Assembly (NCBI RefSeq): GCF_001642325.1
Contig: NZ_LSFI01000018.1
Coordinates: 1-48,732 of the forward strand
Source of the DNA: Thermodesulfatator autotrophicus
GTDB lineage: Bacteria; Desulfobacterota; Thermodesulfobacteria; Thermodesulfobacteriales; Thermodesulfatatoraceae
Reading direction: 5' to 3'
DNA: 48,732 nucleotides
The notes beneath the pieces were generated by a model that saw only the letters and a program-made list of their open reading frames with translations, was not told the origin of the DNA and ran no database searches. The translations under genes and the position numbers were made by a program. Of this stretch, positions 15,933 through 23,386 are shown piece by piece. How positions within the stretch are numbered: position 1 is the stretch's first letter; every line of letters begins with the position of its first letter.

Positions 15933-17324
15933 ATGCGATACATAAGCACACGTGGCGGTATAAAACCAATATCTTTTAAAGAAACGGTCTTAATGGGGCT
16001 GGCCGAAGATGGGGGCCTCATTTTACCAGAAAAAACACCTCGGGTATCAGGTGAAACTCTGGCCTTATGGCGCAAACTCTCATACCCTGAACTTGCTTTT
16101 GAAGTATTACGTCTTTTTGCTGACGATATCCCCACTGAAGACTTGAAAAAACTGGTTGAAAAGGCCTATTCGTCTTTTTCCCATCCTGAAATCTGCCCGG
16201 TAATCAAAAAGGGCAATATATGGATTCTTGAACTTTTTCATGGGCCTACCCTTGCCTTTAAAGACATAGCCTTACAGTTTTTAGGCCATCTTTTTGAATA
16301 TTTATTGCTTGAGCGCGGGCAAAAGTTAAATATCTTGGGAGCCACCTCAGGAGACACCGGTTCAGCGGCCATTTACGGAGTAAAAGGACGAAAAAATATA
16401 AACATTTTTATTCTGTTTCCTAAAGGGCGGGTTTCTCCTGTTCAAGAGCTCCAGATGACCACCGTTGCTGACGAAAACGTCTTTTGTCTGGCCATTGAAG
16501 GAACTTTTGATGACTGCCAGTATATTGTCAAAAAAATTTTCAGTGACCTTGATTTCAAAAAGAAATACTTCCTGGGCGCAGTAAATTCCATTAATTGGGC
16601 GAGAGTTTTAGCCCAGGTGGTCTATTACATTTGGGCCTACTTCAAAGTTAGCGAGGCTGAAGGAAAGGAAAAAGTAAGGTTTTCTGTGCCAACCGGAAAT
16701 TTTGGAGATATTTTTGCTGGCTATCTTGCCAAACAAATATTAGGCCAGGGGATAGAACGCCTGGTACTCGCCACCAATGAAAACGACATTTTGACCCGCT
16801 TTGTCAACGAGGGAGATTACTCCCTTGGTCGGGTAACCTCTACCATCAGCCCTTCTATGGATATCCAGGTGGCCAGCAACTTTGAACGCTATCTCTATTA
16901 CCTTTACAACCAAGAACCTTCTCGCGTCCGTGAGGCCATGGAACAATTCGCCCAGACCGGAAGCCTTAGTTTCTCTCAAGAAAAAATCGCCCGGGTACAA
17001 AAAGATTTCCTTTCAGCCTCTATCAATCAAAAGGAAACCCTTGCCACCATTGCCTCTTTTTACAAAGAAACTGGCTATATCCTTGACCCGCATACAGCCG
17101 TAGGAGTGGCCGCTGGATTAAAGTTTAAAGACGAGCGGCCGATGATAGCTTTAGCAACAGCTCATCCGGCCAAATTTCCTGAGGCAGTGAAAAAGGCCAT
17201 TGGACGTGAGCCTGAAAGGCCTGAAGCCTTAAGAGGCCTTGAAGATAAACCCCGGCGGGTTAAAGTGCTTCCCGCTGAGGTAGAAAAAGTTAAAGAATTT
17301 GTAGCTAAAAATGCCTTGTTATAG
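15933..17324 (+). CDS. thrC: Threonine synthase
   Basis: PLP enzyme that converts phosphohomoserine to threonine. The 463-residue length fits the longer, yeast/E. coli-like class. It starts MRYISTRGGIKPISF; the PLP lysine is in GPTLAFKDIALQFLGH, the phosphate-binding loop in LGATSGDTGSAAIYG, and VPTGNFGDIFAGY is conserved. An in-frame TTG two codons earlier is possible, but the ATG matches the family start. A small secreted-protein gene follows nine bases later. Confidence 0.95.
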   Translation: MRYISTRGGIKPISFKETVLMGLAEDGGLILPEKTPRVSGETLALWRKLSYPELAFEVLRLFADDIPTEDLKKLVEKAYSSFSHPEICPVIKKGNIWILELFHGPTLAFKDIALQFLGHLFEYLLLERGQKLNILGATSGDTGSAAIYGVKGRKNINIFILFPKGRVSPVQELQMTTVADENVFCLAIEGTFDDCQYIVKKIFSDLDFKKKYFLGAVNSINWARVLAQVVYYIWAYFKVSEAEGKEKVRFSVPTGNFGDIFAGYLAKQILGQGIERLVLATNENDILTRFVNEGDYSLGRVTSTISPSMDIQVASNFERYLYYLYNQEPSRVREAMEQFAQTGSLSFSQEKIARVQKDFLSASINQKETLATIASFYKETGYILDPHTAVGVAAGLKFKDERPMIALATAHPAKFPEAVKKAIGREPERPEALRGLEDKPRRVKVLPAEVEKVKEFVAKNALL

Positions 17325-17333
17325 GAGACAATC

Positions 17334-17660
17334 ATGAAAAAACTGGCCTTTCTTTTACTTACTTTATTTTTGGCCACACCGGCTCTGGCAGAAGTAGTAA
17401 CCCTCAAAATAGAAAACCCTACTGATAAAAGGCTCTGGCTGGCTGACATTAAAAAACCCTGAAAAGTAGATATAAGCTTCCCGGAGGGGAGAAGCATCAT
17501 GCCTCGTGACCACTTAAAAGTAGAGGTAGATATTTCAAATTACCCTTCAACAAAAGTAAAGCTCTGTTTCAAATCACTTAAAGGTGAATACTGGTGCACT
17601 AAAACAACAGTTTATGAATACGAAAAAATAAAATCTGTAGTACTTGAGAAAACAGAGTAA
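17334..17660 (+). pseudogene. Small secreted protein gene with an in-frame UGA (pseudogene or selenoprotein)
   Basis: An AGGAGA site precedes an ATG whose product starts with a clean signal peptide, MKKLAFLLLTLFLATPALA, then EVVTLKIENPTDKRLWLADIKKP. Codon 43 is TGA (17460-17462). The same frame then continues for 65 sense codons to TAA at 17658-17660, with protein-like content (KVDISFPEG, VDISNYPSTKV, two cysteines). A short GC-rich hairpin (GCTTCCC...GGGAGAAGC, 17476-17495) begins 13 bases after the UGA. A Trp codon mutated to TGA is the simplest reading; selenocysteine insertion is possible. No known family was recognised. Confidence 0.6.
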
Positions 17661-17670
17661 TTCTTGAAAA

Positions 17671-17885
17671 AAAACTTTGCAAAATATTTCCTGAGACTGC
17701 TTCGCTTGTCCCGAGCGGAGCGAGGGATCTCCTCACAGTGACAAAGTAAGCCAGTTATTGCGAGCGAACCTTCCCGGTCATTGCGAGTCCCGCCAGGGGC
17801 GAAGCAGTCTCGTTGAAGCAATCCTTATCGCAAGGCAACGCAATCGCCGTGGCGATCTCAATCTATCTCTGAATTCTTACAAAAG
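17671..17885. repeat. MITE-like palindromic repeat, type A
   Basis: One edge reads AACTTTGCAAAATATTTCC and the other, reverse-complemented, GCCTTTTGTAAGAATTC. Inside are CTGAGACTGCTTCG, CCCGAGCGGAGCGAGGGATC and several GTCATTGCGAG cores. It is closely similar to the copy at 11.3-11.6 kb. It separates thrC and its small partner from the convergent 124-residue gene. Confidence 0.75.
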
Positions 17886-17888
17886 GCC

Positions 17889-18263
17889 CTAACTCTTAGA
17901 AACTTTTATAACTAAAGGGATAACGTGCAAGTCATGGTTTACTTCTTCTGTCCAGCCGAGGTCCCAGGAGTCTACTTTGTATCCTGGCTCAAGTTTCTGG
18001 GCAATCTCACTAACTATTCCGGCCAGATTTAAAATGGGATGTTTTTTAAGCACTGGAGGAAGCCCGGAAGTTAAATTGCAGGCCAAACATTTATCAGGCC
18101 TGGCCGTAAGTCTTAACTCAAGAACCACCCTTCCTTTTTCTGGCCTCCACTCCCGCAATCCCAGGTCAAGGTAATAGGCTGGTTCTTCACCGAAATAAAA
18201 AGCTTCAAAAAATTCCTGCACCCGTTCTTCAGGCAAAAGTGATTTTATCCACTTTTCATCCAT
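17889..18263 (-). CDS. Conserved-looking hypothetical protein, 124 residues
   Basis: No family was recognised. The protein is soluble, with no signal peptide, and contains a CLAC motif in ARPDKCLACNLTSGLPPVL followed by NLAGIVSEIAQKLEPG. The spacing suggests a possible metal site, but only two cysteines are present. Its start codon shares a base with the stop of the 143-residue gene upstream, so it belongs to the ribE-scpB transcription unit. Codon usage and the tight overlap support a real gene. Confidence 0.7.
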   Translation of the reverse strand: MDEKWIKSLLPEERVQEFFEAFYFGEEPAYYLDLGLREWRPEKGRVVLELRLTARPDKCLACNLTSGLPPVLKKHPILNLAGIVSEIAQKLEPGYKVDSWDLGWTEEVNHDLHVIPLVIKVSKS

Positions 18264-18694
18264 TAATCCTTCTCCTTTAAAAGTTTTAAAAACTCCTCAA
18301 TTTTGGAAGCTTCTTTTCTCTTTTCTTCTGGGGTTAATTTTCGCAGGTAGTCCTCAAGCCAAAATTTTACTTCTTTCTGGAGGGTATCTAGGGAGAAGCC
18401 TTCTTTTTGGACAAATGTTTTAAGCCTTTGCCAGTTGATAAGCGCTCTTTCTAAACCGCGGTAGTAAGATTTATCACGATTTTCATAAGTAAGGTCACGC
18501 TTTATGATAATTAGATAACGCTCTATTACTGCCCCTTTAAGAAAGGATTTTTCTTGAGGGGTTAGCTCTATTTTTGGGCCCTCAGGATCTTCCGTAAGGT
18601 AATGAAGACTATTCCAAAGGGCAACTTCTGGAATCTCCCCGGCGTGTTTTATAATTTCTGCTTCTTCAATTACTTCTTCTCTTAAATCACTCAT
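18263..18694 (-). CDS. Hypothetical helical protein, 143 residues
   Basis: No family was recognised. It is predicted to be mainly alpha-helical and charged (for example KSFLKGAVIERYLIIIKRDL and a Lys/Glu-rich tail ending EFLKLLKEKD), with no membrane segment. It overlaps the end of scpB by eight bases and the following 124-residue gene by one, so it is translated as part of that operon. A role with chromosome segregation is only a guess from position. Confidence 0.7.
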   Translation of the reverse strand: MSDLREEVIEEAEIIKHAGEIPEVALWNSLHYLTEDPEGPKIELTPQEKSFLKGAVIERYLIIIKRDLTYENRDKSYYRGLERALINWQRLKTFVQKEGFSLDTLQKEVKFWLEDYLRKLTPEEKRKEASKIEEFLKLLKEKD

Positions 18695-19223
18695 TGCCCA
18701 ATATTTTTTCTATCTCTTTTATTTTTGGAAGTTCTGAAAGGTCTTTCAGCCCAAAAATTTCAAGAAATTTGTTCGTAGTGCCATAAAGCAATGGTCTTCC
18801 TGGCATGTCTTTTCGGCCACAAATCTTCACCAGGCCTTTTTCCATAAGGTTTCTGATAGCTCCACTGCTATCAACACCTCTAATATTTTCTATCTCTGCT
18901 TTTGTTATCGGCTGCTTGTAGGCGATAATAGCCAGGGTTTCAAGGGCAGCGCGCGAAAGCCTGGGAGGCGCTCCAAAGACCAGACGCCTCAAAAAAGGTG
19001 TATATTCTGTTTTGGTTTCAAAACGGAACCCCCCTGCCACCTCTCTTAAAATAAAACCCCGGTCCTGGTAGAACTTTTTTAAAGAAAAAATAGCTTCTTT
19101 CAGTTGTTGGGTTTCAGTATCAGGAAAAATTTTTAAAAGCTCTTTTAAGGTAACTGCTCGCCCAGCAGCAAAAAAAATAGCTTCTAACGCTTTTTCCAGG
19201 TCCCCTTTATCCATCCAGGTCAA
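18687..19223 (-). CDS. scpB: Segregation and condensation protein B
   Basis: A winged-helix subunit of the Smc-ScpAB condensin. The 178-residue product has the ScpB pattern: LEAIFFAAGRAVTLKELLK at the N-terminus, then LSRAALETLAIIAYKQPITK with IRGVDSSGAIRNLMEKGLV, and GRPLLYGTTNKFLEIFGL at the end of the second winged helix. It overlaps ribE by 17 bases. scpA is not in the window next to it, which is unusual because the two are often adjacent. Confidence 0.95.
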   Translation of the reverse strand: MTWMDKGDLEKALEAIFFAAGRAVTLKELLKIFPDTETQQLKEAIFSLKKFYQDRGFILREVAGGFRFETKTEYTPFLRRLVFGAPPRLSRAALETLAIIAYKQPITKAEIENIRGVDSSGAIRNLMEKGLVKICGRKDMPGRPLLYGTTNKFLEIFGLKDLSELPKIKEIEKILGNE

Positions 19224-19854
19224 AACCGTGTAATTTGAGGAATTCTTGGGTAACAGTGCCCTGGCTGTAAGGCTTTAAAAGCCTTTCTACGTATTTGCCT
19301 ATAATATCCACCTCAATGTTTACCGTGTCTCCGGGCTTTCTAAAACCAATAGTAGTAAGTTTAGCGGTATGAGGGATGATGGCAAGCTCTACCACGTTGT
19401 CTTTCACCTGGTTTACCGTAAGGCTTATGCCATCAACAGCAATAGAGCCCTTTTCTACCAGGTAGCGACTAAGCTCCCGGGGAACTTCTATTTTGTAAAA
19501 AATGAAATCTCCCTGCTCACGCCGATCAATCACCTGCCCTACCCCATCAACGTGGCCTGTAACTAAATGCCCGCCCAGGCGATCTCCCACTCGCAAAGCC
19601 CTTTCAAGGTTTACTTTTTCTCCCACTAAAAAACTTCCGAGGGTAGTCCGCTTAAGAGTTTCTGGTGACACATCAACTGAAAAAACATCCCCCTCAAGAG
19701 TGGTCACGGTAAGGCAGGCGCCGTTTACCGCGATACTGTCTCCTAGTTTAGTATCAGAAATATCAAATGGGACTAGAATGAAAAATCTTCGCCCTTTAGC
19801 CAGAGGAACTATCTTTACAATCTTACCTAAGCCTTCTACAATACCCGTAAACAT
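19207..19854 (-). CDS. ribE: Riboflavin synthase, alpha subunit
   Basis: Converts two lumazine molecules to riboflavin. The 215-residue product has two homologous lumazine-binding halves: MFTGIVEGLGKIVKI and, at about residue 97, LVTGHVDGVGQVID, with NGACLTV and DGISLTV as the paired motifs. An AGGAGG-like site lies upstream in the 12-base divergent gap with the response regulator, so the promoter must lie within the neighbouring gene. No FMN riboswitch fits in this space. Confidence 0.95.
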   Translation of the reverse strand: MFTGIVEGLGKIVKIVPLAKGRRFFILVPFDISDTKLGDSIAVNGACLTVTTLEGDVFSVDVSPETLKRTTLGSFLVGEKVNLERALRVGDRLGGHLVTGHVDGVGQVIDRREQGDFIFYKIEVPRELSRYLVEKGSIAVDGISLTVNQVKDNVVELAIIPHTAKLTTIGFRKPGDTVNIEVDIIGKYVERLLKPYSQGTVTQEFLKLHGFDLDG

Positions 19855-19866
19855 GAGAGACCTCCT

Positions 19867-20541
19867 ATGTCTTATATACTTATCGTAGAAGACGAAGAAG
19901 ATATTGCAAGATTAGTGGCCCGCACTTTAGAAAAGAACGGGCATAAAACCCGTATAGCCCCGACTCTAGCCAAAGCTCAAGAGCTTATAGAACAAGAAAC
20001 CCCTGAGCTTGTGGTTCTTGATCTGATGCTTCCTGACGGAGACGGCCTTGAACTTTGCAAATATATTCGTTTTAAAGAACAAACAGAAATACCGGTAATG
20101 ATATTGACGGCCAAGGGTGAAGAGATTGACCGCATCCTAGGCTTTGAAATGGGGGCTGATGATTACATTGTAAAACCATTTAGCCCCAAAGAGCTGGCTT
20201 TGAGAGTTAAAGCCATTCTTAAAAGAGTAAAACAAATTGAGCCTCCCTCATCGGCCATAAACATAGGACCTCTTAACATTGACCCAAACTCCATGAAAGT
20301 AAAAGTAGAAGGAAAAGATGTTCGCCTTACCAGGACAGAATTTAATTTACTTCTGACCCTTATTAAGGCCCGTGGAAAAGTTTTGACAAGAGAAATACTC
20401 CTTGAAAAGGTCTGGGGCTACACCTTTGAAGGCTACGCCCGTACGGTGGATACTCATGTAAGACGCCTTCGTAAGAAACTTGGCCCTTGTGCCGAAATGA
20501 TAGAAACGGTCTGGGGTATTGGGTATCGATTTAAAGATTAG
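19867..20541 (+). CDS. OmpR/PhoB-family response regulator
   Basis: A 224-residue two-domain regulator. The receiver has the acidic pocket VEDEED, the phosphorylated aspartate in LVVLDLMLPDGDGLEL (about residue 53), the conserved threonine in MILTAKGEE, and the lysine in YIVKPFSPKEL. The C-terminal winged helix ends RTVDTHVRRLRKKLG and TVWGIGYRFKD. It overlaps the following kinase by 23 bases. The pair resembles PhoB-PhoR, but no phosphate genes are nearby, so the signal is unknown. Confidence 0.92.
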   Translation: MSYILIVEDEEDIARLVARTLEKNGHKTRIAPTLAKAQELIEQETPELVVLDLMLPDGDGLELCKYIRFKEQTEIPVMILTAKGEEIDRILGFEMGADDYIVKPFSPKELALRVKAILKRVKQIEPPSSAINIGPLNIDPNSMKVKVEGKDVRLTRTEFNLLLTLIKARGKVLTREILLEKVWGYTFEGYARTVDTHVRRLRKKLGPCAEMIETVWGIGYRFKD

Positions 20542-21655
20542 CCTTGTTTTATTTTTGCTTTTGCTGGTTAGCTGGTTATTTTTTGCCTTAAAATGGCGTA
20601 AAAGGCCTGGAAATCAGGATTTATCACCCCCAAAAGAAAGTAAACCCGAGTCAAAAAAAGAAATTCCCTGGCCCAAAATATTTGAACTCCTAGATGAAGG
20701 AATAGTAATATGCCATAAAGACGGCTCTATTTTAACCCTTAACCCCAAGGCCTATAACTTCTTAGGCCTAGGCCGTCCGGGAAAACTTCCCAATCTTTTT
20801 GACATTTTGAGAAACCCAAAAATTCAGGAAGCAGTTGAAAAAGGTGAACAACGCTCCTTTGAAAAAGAACTTTTCTGGCCTGCCTACAGGGTATTTAAAA
20901 TATCCACTATAACCCTGGACAATCACTTAAGGGGTTTGGTCTTCAAGGATTTAACCCCTTTTAGAAAACTCTCTCATGTAAGGCGAGATTTTGTGGCTCA
21001 CCTGGCCCATGAGTTCCGTACACCTTTAACCGCCATTGAAGGGTATGCTGAGGCCCTGTTAGAAGAAGTTCCAGAAAACCTTCGCCAAGATGTAAGTATA
21101 ATTCTTAAAAACACGAAAAGACTGTCTCGCCTGCTAAAAGAACTACAAGTTTTATCAAGGCTCGAATTACAGGGCATCCCAGATGAAGACTTTGAGGTAA
21201 TTGACTTAAAAGAAGTCATCCAGACCGCCATAGAAACCGTCTCTATCAGGGCTAAAAATAAAAATATAACATTGCACTGGAATTTTCCTGAAAAGCCTTG
21301 TTACGTCTGGGGAAGTTTTGACGACCTTTTAAGGGCTTTTATTAACTTACTTGATAACGCCATTAAGTTTAGCCCTGCAGGGAAAAATATCTGGGTTACA
21401 TTAGAAAAAAAAGATAGCTTTTGGCTGGTAAAAATAAAAGATGAAGGCCCTGGAATTAAAGACTCAGAAAAAGAGCGCATTTTTGAACGTTTTTACCGTG
21501 GAAAAGACGTAAAAGCAGCAGGAACAGGCCTTGGTCTCGCCATTGTAAAACATGTTATTCAAGCACATAAAGGAAAAATTAAAGTAGAAAGCCTTATAGG
21601 TCAGGGGAGCGAATTTACTATTTACTTACCACAAAAAAATAAAGGAGAGGCCTGA
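20519..21655 (+). CDS. PhoR-like sensor histidine kinase
   Basis: A 378-residue kinase that begins at a TTG inside the regulator gene. One N-terminal membrane helix (SLVLFLLLLVSWLFFAL) is followed by a basic cytoplasmic linker, a PAS domain (ILTLNPKAYNFLGLG), the H-box FVAHLAHEFRTPLTAIEGYA, and the ATPase motifs LLDNAIKFSPAG, KDEGPGIKD, FERFYRG and GTGLGLAIVKH. There is no periplasmic domain, as in PhoR-type kinases, which take their signal through other membrane proteins. Its last codons lie in a shared terminator hairpin. Confidence 0.9.
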   Translation: MGIDLKISLVLFLLLLVSWLFFALKWRKRPGNQDLSPPKESKPESKKEIPWPKIFELLDEGIVICHKDGSILTLNPKAYNFLGLGRPGKLPNLFDILRNPKIQEAVEKGEQRSFEKELFWPAYRVFKISTITLDNHLRGLVFKDLTPFRKLSHVRRDFVAHLAHEFRTPLTAIEGYAEALLEEVPENLRQDVSIILKNTKRLSRLLKELQVLSRLELQGIPDEDFEVIDLKEVIQTAIETVSIRAKNKNITLHWNFPEKPCYVWGSFDDLLRAFINLLDNAIKFSPAGKNIWVTLEKKDSFWLVKIKDEGPGIKDSEKERIFERFYRGKDVKAAGTGLGLAIVKHVIQAHKGKIKVESLIGQGSEFTIYLPQKNKGEA

Positions 21656-21665
21656 TCGGCCTCTC
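21632..21665 (-). terminator. Hairpin terminator between convergent genes
   Basis: GAGAGGCC-TGATC-GGCCTCTC at 21645-21665. On the minus strand the stem is followed by CTTTATTTTTTTG, a good rho-independent terminator for the small exported-protein gene. On the plus strand the tail (TTAAAGATTAAT) is weaker. The left arm codes for the last residues of the kinase. Confidence 0.75.
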
Positions 21666-21672
21666 TTAAAGA

Positions 21673-21894
21673 TTAATAACCCTCTTTATGGTGTTCCTTA
21701 ATTTTCTCACAGCATTTACGCATTTCTTCAGGCATGGGAATACCTTTATGGTGCTTTTCCCACTCTTCCTGGCTAATACATTTACGGTACGAACAGTCTG
21801 CGTGGGGGCAGGTTTTATCTTGCTGCTTTTCCATGGCTACTGTAGCGGTAGCTGAGAAAACAAGACCTAAAAACAAAATTAAAAATTTTTTCAT
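21673..21894 (-). CDS. Small exported cysteine-rich protein
   Basis: A 73-residue protein with the signal peptide MKKFLILFLGLVFSATATVA and a mature part of about 50 residues holding five cysteines and several histidines (CPHADCSYRKC, then EEMRKCCEKIKEHH). There is no CxxCH haem motif. The cysteine and histidine content suggests metal binding or disulfides in the periplasm, but no family was recognised. It follows the haem lipoprotein gene at 22 kb on the same strand, 19 bases downstream. Confidence 0.75.
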   Translation of the reverse strand: MKKFLILFLGLVFSATATVAMEKQQDKTCPHADCSYRKCISQEEWEKHHKGIPMPEEMRKCCEKIKEHHKEGY

Positions 21895-21913
21895 AATAAA
21901 TAACCTCCTAATA

Positions 21914-22171
21914 TTATTTACTGAGATATTCCAAAATAGTTTTGGCTTCCTGGTCTGTTAAAGGAGCACCATAAGAACGCATCCGCTTAATAGTTTCTTT
22001 CCACCACTCAGGGGACATTCCCTTCTTGGCATATGTTCTGTCAGTAGAGTGACACTCTACACACTTGGCATTAATAATGCTGGTGGCCTTTTTTTCAAAG
22101 TCACTATTGGCTGAACAAGCTGCTACTGCAATAAATAAGCTAAATGCCAAAACAGATGATAAAATTTTCAT
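21914..22171 (-). CDS. Monohaem c-type cytochrome lipoprotein
   Basis: An 85-residue exported protein. The N-terminus MKILSSVLAFSLFIAVAAC ends in a lipobox (VAAC), so it is probably lipid-anchored. One haem c site is present in AKCVECHSTDRTYAKKG, and MSPEWWKETIKRMRSYGAPL supplies methionines that could be the distal ligand. The C-terminus DQEAKTILEYL is typical of small cytochromes c. It is a likely periplasmic electron carrier. It forms a pair with the cysteine-rich protein downstream. Confidence 0.85.
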   Translation of the reverse strand: MKILSSVLAFSLFIAVAACSANSDFEKKATSIINAKCVECHSTDRTYAKKGMSPEWWKETIKRMRSYGAPLTDQEAKTILEYLSK

Positions 22172-22231
22172 AAGTAACTCCTTTTTATATTAATTTCTAT
22201 TTTAGAAGAAGTTTAAAGTAAAAATTCAACT

Positions 22232-23230
22232 ATGTCAATCTATAAAAAAACTGTAGGCAAATTTTTAGCTCTAGCTCCCATGGCAGGCCTAACCCACCTT
22301 GCTTTCAGGGAACTGGTATCTTTTTATGGCAGGCCTGATTTCTTTTTTACAGAAATGCTTAATGTAAGGGCCATTGTTTATCAAAATCCAGAAAAAGACT
22401 CATATTTAATAACCACTGAAAAAGAAAGTCCCTTAATAGCCCAACTGACAGGAAAAGATCCAGACTTGTTTTACCTGGCTGTAAAACGGCTAGAAGAAAT
22501 AAAAAACTTTGATGGATATGACTTAAACTTTGGTTGTGCCAGAGGGGCTATTCAGCGCTACGGCTGGGGAGTATCTTTGATGAGGGAACCCAGCCTGTGT
22601 GCTGAAATAGTAAAAGCCGTAAAAGAAGCCACTTTAAAGCCTGTTTCCGCCAAAATAAGAAGTGGTTTTGAACATAATCCAGAGAAGCTGTTACATTTTG
22701 CCCAGACCATTGTTGAAGCAGGGGTTGAACTCATCACCCTTCACCCCAGAACCGCACAGGAAGGATTTAAAAGACCTGCCCGGTGGGAAGAAATCAAGAT
22801 CTTAGCCCAAAATATCCCTGTACCCGTTTGCGGAAATGGTGATATTTTCTCCCCTGAAGCAGCCAGGAAAATGCTTGAAGTTACAGGATGTCAGGGAGTG
22901 ATGATTGGCCGGGCAGCTCTCCTGCGCCCCTGGATATTTCGTGACGTTAAAAGCTTTTTAGAGGATAATCAGATACCCCCTTCCCCTTCTCCCTGGGAAG
23001 CCCCTTTAAAACACTGGGATTTGATAAAAAATTTTTTGCCAGAAAACATCCAGATAAAGCGCTTTGAGCTGTGGTTATTTTGGTATTTACAAAATTTTGC
23101 CTTTGGACTCCACTATTTCCGGGAAATAAAAAAAGAAAAAGACCCTAACAAAAAGCTAGCTTTAATTAAAAAGATATTAGAAAAAGAAAAAATTAAGTCC
23201 TATCCAGCCAGACCTTATTTATTACGCTAG
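22232..23230 (+). CDS. tRNA-dihydrouridine synthase family protein
   Basis: An FMN enzyme that reduces uridines in tRNA. The 332-residue product opens with LALAPMAGLTHLAFRELV, has the target-binding FFTEMLNV and PLIAQLTGKDPDLF, and the catalytic cysteine in YDLNFGCARGAIQRYG. FMN phosphate binding is shown by VCGNGDIFSPEAA and GVMIGRAALLRPWIF. The cysteine motif reads GCARG rather than the common GCPVK, so it is a divergent Dus and its position specificity is unclear. No strong ribosome binding site precedes the ATG. Confidence 0.88.
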   Translation: MSIYKKTVGKFLALAPMAGLTHLAFRELVSFYGRPDFFFTEMLNVRAIVYQNPEKDSYLITTEKESPLIAQLTGKDPDLFYLAVKRLEEIKNFDGYDLNFGCARGAIQRYGWGVSLMREPSLCAEIVKAVKEATLKPVSAKIRSGFEHNPEKLLHFAQTIVEAGVELITLHPRTAQEGFKRPARWEEIKILAQNIPVPVCGNGDIFSPEAARKMLEVTGCQGVMIGRAALLRPWIFRDVKSFLEDNQIPPSPSPWEAPLKHWDLIKNFLPENIQIKRFELWLFWYLQNFAFGLHYFREIKKEKDPNKKLALIKKILEKEKIKSYPARPYLLR

Positions 23231-23237
23231 TTTCCAG

Positions 23238-23386
23238 CTTATTAAAATGTCATCACGAGGTCACAACGTCGCCGTGGCGAAGTAATCCTTGTCCTGACGG
23301 TAGCGGAAAGAAGAGATTGCTTCGCACTTCGTGGCTCGCAATGACAGCTCCAAAATTGTTATCTGTTTTGTGATCCCAGTAATAAC
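23238..23386. repeat. MITE-like palindromic repeat
   Basis: Occupies the gap between the dihydrouridine synthase and M23 peptidase genes. It has TGTCATCACGAGG at one edge, GCCGTGGCGAAGTAATCC inside, and GTGGCTCGCAATGACAGC near the other. The right flank CCAAAATTGTTATCTGTTT matches the flanks of the copies at 35.6 and 43.6 kb. Confidence 0.65.

Noticed and set aside
19855-19866. FMN riboswitch before ribE
   Set aside because: The gap to the divergent regulator is 12 bases and shows no RFN element.
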